DNA from: Talinum fruticosum
Lineage: Eukaryota; Streptophyta; Magnoliopsida; Caryophyllales; Talinaceae
Direction: 5' to 3'
DNA: 64,000 nucleotides
NCBI GenBank assembly: GCA_021018815.1
Contig: JAITYX010000066.1
Location: 372,001-436,000, forward strand
The notes under the pieces are model-generated. The model saw only the letters and a list, made by a program, of their open reading frames with translations, was not told the origin of the DNA and did not search any database. A program made the translations under genes and the position numbers. Position 1 is the stretch's first letter; every line of letters begins with the position of its first letter. Shown here piece after piece: positions 58,085-64,000 of the stretch.

Positions 58085-58735
58085 TGAAGACTCGGACTTT
58101 TACTTACTCATTTCTGAGTTCCATCAAGGAATCAGGTATAAGACTTCATCTCTTATAGGGTTTTGACTTCAAGACATTCCATACATCTTAGAAACTTTTC
58201 TAAGTGATATAACATTTCTTCCGAGTGTAATAGTATCTATTATGCTCGTTCTCGTCTTACTCGATTGACTCAAAAGCATAACTCTATATGCTACTTCTCA
58301 CTCGGTTCCGAGTCACCCAACACTCGGATATATCGCATGATTCAAACACTATCTTTTCCGCGCTCAAACTCGTGTCCGACTTCATGATTCAGGAATTACA
58401 TTGTTCCAAGTCAGCTTATTTAGTTTCAATTCTGTTTACTTTGATAGTCTTTATCTCGACTTGATTGCCTTCTAGACCGACTAAGATGGAATTTGAGTTT
58501 CATGGATATTAGACTCGTAAAATTCCTTCTCTTTTCGACTCGGATAATTAGTCACTTAATTATTTTAATTATAATATTATATGTGTTTAATCTTGGACCA
58601 AAGTATTTTATACTTTGAGAACTAAATTGATTTGCTTTTGTAGGTTATTCAAATGAGGCTATCCTAAATTTGAATTACAAAAGTAACCGGCTTCAAAACG
58701 TGAAATCACCAAGCAGACAAGGCTTTTACCACCTC
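58085..58735 (+). repeat. Sirevirus LTR fragment F, cut by a gypsy LTR
   Basis: It starts TGAAGACTCGGAC and matches the first 650 bp of the element C 3' LTR, including the hairpin AAAGTATTTTATACTTT near 58601-58617. It breaks after GACAAGGCTTTTACCACCTC. The preceding bases CACCA (58080-58084) are the candidate TSD. The rest of the element lies beyond the window. Confidence 0.88.
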
Positions 58736-60061
58736 TGTAACGCCCCCAAATACCATTACTTAATAATTTCCCTAATTCGAGTGTATTAGGTATGGTCGCA
58801 GCAGGTTAACGATTGGAGGCGTTACCGCCGCCCTAACAAAAGGATAAGGCTGAAATAAAATACCATAATAACCTCGTGTCTATTAGTTATGCTTTAGTAA
58901 GTCATGGAAACATTATATGTTACGTCATAGGGTGTAATACCGACAACTTAAATCAACCAATCCCAAAGTACAGCTTCGCTACATATTTACGGACATTAAT
59001 AGCCAATACAAAAGTCTACGATAGGGAAATGCGCAATATTTAATTACAATCCAAGGTCAAGCCTAAAATTAACGAGGAGGAGAATCACCGTGAGCATCTA
59101 ACCCATCTTAGAACAATGATAATGAAGTATCCAGCTAAGTCTTGCTTCCGTCAGCTTCTTAGGCAAAGGACTGTTCACGGATGCTTTTCCTAAAAACAAA
59201 AACATTAATACAATTCGAAGAATGAGTCGAAAGTCGATACGAACATTCCTGCATAGTCAAATAATTTTGAAACATGTTGATTGAGCGCGCGCATTTTAAT
59301 TCATTTTAGTTTGAAATCAGGGGAGAGTATATAATTGAAACTTGCTTGCCGGTTATTATCTGAAAGTGGAACCCCTTAATAATTGATGCGATCTTTGAAT
59401 AAGGTGCACACCTCCTGGGCCGACCGAGAACCCGAGTTGAAGCCGCGCGGTGGAATTGAAGGGCATAAGCCTTGATAATTGATAATTGATAATTGAGCGG
59501 GGACCACTTAATTAAATGACAAAACTTGATTTGCAAATGATTCATTATTAGTTAGTTATATAAGAAATGTCGAGATTTGCTGAAATAACGTACTCGAACC
59601 GAGAATGTTTGTTTCTCCCCTTTAATAAAAGTTTAAGTTACCAGCTAGTCGGCAATAGAAGTGGCCCGAATTTTGTTTCAAATAGATTTTTATTGTTAAT
59701 AACGCTTCTCTAGAGTTTCCATAATTGAATTTGTATAATTGTTGGCAATTTGGTTCATTTTCTTTATTTATTAAGTAATCGATTGAACTAAGATTTTTTT
59801 ATTACTCAACTCTATCGCACTAATTCCGTTTAAATCTTAATTATGGCATGTCCTCATTAAAGTAGTTGATTAGACTAAACGATGATATTTAAGCGATGTA
59901 ATGCATTATCTATTCGAATAAAAAATGAAGATACCTATACACACACACACACATATATATATTCATACATATACACAAGTACTTAAACATTTCGTAGTTA
60001 TTATAACACGTTTAACAATTGCAAAATATGTTCTTAATAGTTAGTGTTATTATCACCATCA

Positions 60062-60097
60062 TTGTTATTGTTATTATTAGTATTATTATTATTATTA

Positions 60098-60149
<52 letters not shown>

Positions 60150-60163
60150 CATTATTATTATTA
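60062..60163 (+). repeat. (ATT)n microsatellite inside the gypsy LTR
   Basis: About 100 bp of ATT with a few GTT interruptions. It yields a spurious poly-Leu ORF. Confidence 0.97.
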
Positions 60164-60939
60164 ATTACAATTAATTGGATTAGTTTACTCATTTTAGCGC
60201 TATTTTCAATCCTTATAACTAGCTCACTCTCATTTCGTCATATTCAAGCTCCATGATTAACTAATTACTCCAACCCATCAAACGTCCTTCCCATAGGTAC
60301 ATTTCACAATTTACTTAATTACTCAAAATCCATACATATACGACTTTAAGCTTATGAGCATTCTTTTCAACAAAATCCCACTCGCAACGAAATTAGGTAT
60401 AGAAAGTATTCAAACTTCCCACATGCCTCCTACACAATCTATTATTCAACTCCAATCTCCCTGTGTATTTTTCCCTTCCTTTATGTCCAATTCTAGCTAA
60501 TTACAACATGTAACTAACCCATCAAATTGTTCAATATTCACACCAATAGACTCCCAATTCAATTCACTAAATCACAATTTTACAAGGGAGATTATATTCA
60601 TTCGACTTCGTTCGTTTAATATAACCACTTCCAATATAACAAAATCCATCAATTTACTCAATTATATAACAAAACATCCCAAATCTCATTCACTAAATTA
60701 TTATTTCCCGAGAGCAATTACATTCCTTCACATTTATAGACAATCAATCCATCAAAGCCACAACTCAATCACCCACACCAATTCGAATTTTCTAAAATCG
60801 ATCTTTAAATTTACTCAACAAACATATTTCTAAATCACATACTTCTATTTACAATTACAATTGCTTCAATAAATAAGGAACTTGATAATTTAGGGTTTGG
60901 CGTTTTACCTTCAAATTCGGAGAGGAGGAGTCAAAGAGG

Positions 60940-61245
60940 ACAAACAGGGGTGGTGGTGCACGGCGGTTGCACCGGCGACCATTGGCGAGGCGGCGACTTA
61001 CTCCGGCGGCCACTGCGGTTGGGAGTTGGCTGCTAAGTGGGCCGCGGCAGAGGAGTAGCGGAACGCGGTAAGAGAGGGAAAGGAAGATAGCGAGAGCGCG
61101 AGGGAGGGAGAGAGCGAGAAAGAGGGGGATGAGGGATGGCCGGCGCCGGTCTTCCGCCGGCGTCGGTAGTGCTGGTGGCCGGAGAAGGCAGCGGCAGCAA
61201 GGGGGTGAAGCAAGGGAGGGTCGAACGCAAAGCACGGAAACACAG
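60940..61245 (-). other. GC-rich block in the gypsy LTR
   Basis: A CGGCGG and purine-rich stretch flanked by very AT-rich DNA, with GAGAGCG and GGAAAG runs. An overlapping open frame on the minus strand (60855-61334) is low complexity (Pro/Arg/Ser/Leu). It may be promoter, U3/R or structured RNA in the LTR. Confidence 0.45.
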
Positions 61246-61769
61246 GTGAAGAATGAAATTCCGAGCAACCGAACTCGTATATTTTTAACCCCTCTTTTCC
61301 CCTTATTTTTTTGTAAAAATTCCGGATAATTCAATTTCTGGATTTTTCTTTCGAAAAATTTGGTTAATTTATTGTTATTATTTTTCTTTTATTTTTTATG
61401 TTTATTTTTATGTATTTATTTATTTATTTATTATTCTTGTTACTTTTTTAATTTTATTTTATTTTATTGATGATGTTTACAAATTATAAATATAACGGTT
61501 CACTTGCAATATAATATTAGCGACCTTGTAATCGTATACCATCTCATGTAAATTTTAAAATTTCCTCTTTTAAACATATGAGTAATTTATAATTATTATT
61601 AAGAGATTTTTATCGGGGCCACTTCGTCGCCTTAGCTGCATAACACATATAAAAAAATAATTTAAATATAAAATATCTAATTAAAGTGCACGCGCTCAAT
61701 CATATAAATCTTGTAATTAATGAATTAATAAAATAAACAATGTGGTTTAGGGTCGGGTTGTTACAGCTT

Positions 61770-64000
61770 TTCCCCTTAAAATAAGTTTCGTCCTCGAAAC
61801 TTGAGCATTCGACAATAAGGCTTGCATACTTACCTTACAATAAGTGAGGGTATTTATTTCTCATATCTTCCTCGGCTTCCCGTGTGGCTTCGAGGATGTA
61901 TGGTTAGTCCACAGTACTTTCACCAAAGGAATGCTTTTATTACGGAGTTTCTTGACTATAATCCAATATTTGCACTGGTTGCTCCTCATATATTAAGTTT
62001 TAAGCAATTTCGAGAGGTTCTGTCACAATATTATGGCTTGGGTCGGGCACATACTTTCGAAGCCGTGAAACATGGAAGACATCATGCACATGCTCGAGTT
62101 CTAATGGTAAGGTTAACTTATAAGCCATTGGATTCAACTTCTCTATGATTTCGTACGGCCAATATATCTAGGACTTAGTTTTCCTTTAACGTTGAACCGT
62201 CCGACCCCTTTCATAGGGGACACTTTCGAAATACTTTATCTCCTACCTCAAATTCCAATGGCCTCCTTCTTTTATCTCGTATAGCTCTTTTGTCGGCTTT
62301 GGGCTGCCTTGATGTGTTCCTGAATTTTCCTAACCTTTTTGGTTGTTTCTTGGATCAATTCAGGACCTAAAATCAATGCTTCGTCCAACATAATGGAGTT
62401 CTCGCACTTTCTTCCATATAATGCTTCAAATGGAGCCATTTTAATAGTGGCCTCGATAACCGTTATTGTAGGAGAATTCCACCAATGGTAAATCATCTTC
62501 CCATCTTCCCCGAAAATCAAGTACACATGCTCTTAACATATCTTCTAAGATTTGATTCACCCTTTCGATCCGTGCATCTGTTTCGGGTGGTATGAACTGC
62601 TGAAATTCAACTTAGTTCCAAAAGCTCGCTGTAAAGCTTGCCAAATACGTGTTTGGAACCTTTTGTCCCTATCGGATATGATATCCTTAGGTATTCCATG
62701 TAATCTCACCACTTCCTTGACATATAACTGCGCTTAATCTCTCTACATTCCATGTGTCATGTATTGGTATCAAATGCGCAGATTTAGTAAGTCGGTCAAC
62801 AATAACCCAAATAGCATTTTTCTTCGAAGCGATAGGGGTAATTCCATGATAAAGTCCATTGAAATCAAGTCCCATTTCCAAGTAGGTATCTCCAAAGGTC
62901 TCAACTCGCCCACAGGACGTTGATGTTCGGCCTTAACCATTTGCCAAGTTAAGCATTTATCGACATATTCTGCGATATCCCTCTTCATATTATTCCACCA
63001 AAAATATTGCTTCAAGTCTTTGTACATTTTTGTTCCTCCTAGGTGTACTGAATATCGTGCGTTGTGAGCTTCCTCCAAAATCTTTCTTTTTAATTTTTCT
63101 TTATTCGGTATACATAACCGGTTCGAAACCTTAGGGTTCCATCATCATGTATTTCGAAACCAGGAGATTTTCCTTTTTAATGTTCTGCATAATTCATTCC
63201 AATTTAACATCATCATTTTGGCCTACTTGGATTTCTTTCATTATAGTAGGTTATACCTCTATTGCTGTCGAATTCCCTCTCTGTGTCCTCCCGAGACTAA
63301 CTCAACACCCATATTCTGAAGGTCCTGTAACACAGTGGGTTAGGTTACTTTCATTGCATTCAAACTATGTTGTGTCTTCCTAATTAATGCATTAGCCACG
63401 ACATTTGCTTTCCTCGGATGGTATTGTATTTGTAAATCATAATCCTTAAGCAACTCTAACCAGCGGCGTTGCCTTAAATTGATTTCTTTTTGGTTAAAGA
63501 TGTACTTCAAACTCGATGGTCAGTATAAATCTTGCAAGTCGCCCCATATAGGGAATGCCTCCAAATTTTTAGAGCAAATACCACAGCGGCCAATTCTAAG
63601 TCATGGGTAGGATAATTCTTTTCATACGGTTTGAGTTGTCGGGATGCATAAGCTATGACTTTGTCATCTTGCATTAACACGCATCCTAACCCGTTTTTAG
63701 AGGCATCACTATAGACAAGTATACTCTTTGCCTTCGACTAGTAAGGTAAGAATAGGGACTGTGGTTAACCTTTTCTTTAACTCCTGAAAGGCCTCTTCAC
63801 ATTTATCCGACCACAAAAATTTTGTGGTTTTCTTCAATAAATGGTCAATGGTGAAGCTATTTTCGAAAAATCTTGTACAAACCTTCTATAATACCCTGCC
63901 AACCCAAGAAAACTTCTCACTTCTGTAACATTGGTTGGCCTAGGCCATTCAATTACTGCCTTAACCTTATGAGGATCGACCTTAATCCCTTCTTTAGAAA
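61770..64000 (-). pseudogene. Tekay/Del-type gypsy pol (RT, RNase H, INT, C-terminus), partial
   Basis: The RT end reads [16 protein letters not shown] and [15 protein letters not shown] (63860-63985). RNase H shows LWSDKCEEAFQELKKRLT (63770-63830) and [20 protein letters not shown] (63420-63490). The integrase zinc region reads HNARYSVHLGGTKMYKDLKQYFWW and AEYVDKCLTWQMVKAEHQRP (62900-63070). A core piece with ISMDFIMELP follows (62840-62880). MAPFEALYGRKC lies at 62410-62450, then RRPLEFEVGDKVF and YKLTLP-like sequence. The tail (VFHVS.LRKYVPD-type and FEDETYF near the stop) is Tekay/Del-like. Frameshifts are scattered, and it continues past the right edge. Confidence 0.83.

Larger units (their letters stand above)
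58736..61765 (-). repeat. 3' LTR of a Tekay/Del-type gypsy element (3030 bp)
   Basis: Read on the minus strand it runs TGTAACAACCCGACCC to GGGGGCGTTACA, with matching TGTAAC/GTTACA termini. It follows directly on the pol 3' end (61766 onward). LTRs near 3 kb are normal for Tekay/Del chromoviruses. It is inserted into Sirevirus LTR F; ACCTC at 58731-58735 is the candidate TSD half. It contains an ATT microsatellite and a GC-rich block. Confidence 0.85.

Noticed and set aside
60044..60256. Plus-strand ORF with poly-Leu
   Set aside because: It is a translation of the ATT microsatellite in the gypsy LTR.
60855..61334. 159-codon minus-strand ORF as a gene
   Set aside because: Low complexity inside an LTR, with overlapping ORFs in other frames and no recognised domain.
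1..64000. tRNA, rRNA or other structural RNA genes
   Set aside because: I saw no cloverleaf with A and B boxes and no rRNA signature. The tRNA-like hits are retroelement primer sites only.

Overview
This window is plant nuclear DNA made almost entirely of nested transposable elements; I found no cellular gene I could defend. The evidence is Sirevirus-type Ty1/copia elements with a methionine-initiator-type primer site and an extra env-like ORF, Tat/Ogre-type and Tekay/Del-type Ty3/gypsy elements, plant L1 LINEs, a Mutator-like DNA transposon (MULE), and long AT-rich microsatellites. A eudicot is likely, but the species cannot be named. Nearly every ORF is broken by stops and frameshifts.

Layout. 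1-7361 (-): Sirevirus element A, with its 3' end outside the window. 7362-11455 (+): Tat-lineage gypsy fragment, interrupted by a solo Sirevirus LTR (9773-11206, TSD ATATT). 11455-12524: copia integrase fragment fused to Sirevirus element C (12525-22626), whose 5' LTR is truncated. 22627-23430: unassigned pyrimidine-rich DNA. 23430-24616: 3' end of an L1 LINE with poly(A). 24617-26684: unassigned AT-rich DNA with an ATT microsatellite. 26685-34010: rearranged Sirevirus locus D, made of an LTR with TSD ATAAA, 400 bp of host flank, templated filler, a truncated element, a second LTR, and the same flank again.

34614-52171 is a MULE. Its transposase is split by a complete Sirevirus (element E, 36620-47402; two LTRs of about 1.57 kb; TSD AAGAA), and its 3' end, including the right terminal inverted repeat, is duplicated in tandem with a 1750 bp offset. 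A zf-GRF-like ORF lies on the opposite strand, convergent with the transposase.

52450-64000 is a Russian-doll nest: an L1 LINE cut by a Tat/Ogre-type LTR at about 54895, its gag cut by a Sirevirus LTR at 58085, and that LTR cut at 58736 by a 3 kb Tekay/Del-type LTR whose minus-strand pol runs off the right edge.

The most surprising global signal is that otherwise near-identical copies repeatedly swap CTG/CAG for CG-bearing variants (CTCG, CCG, CGT, CGG). The swap coincides with lost frames and catalytic residues, so part of the apparent decay may be consensus error at methylated CHG sites, or else an odd mutational process.
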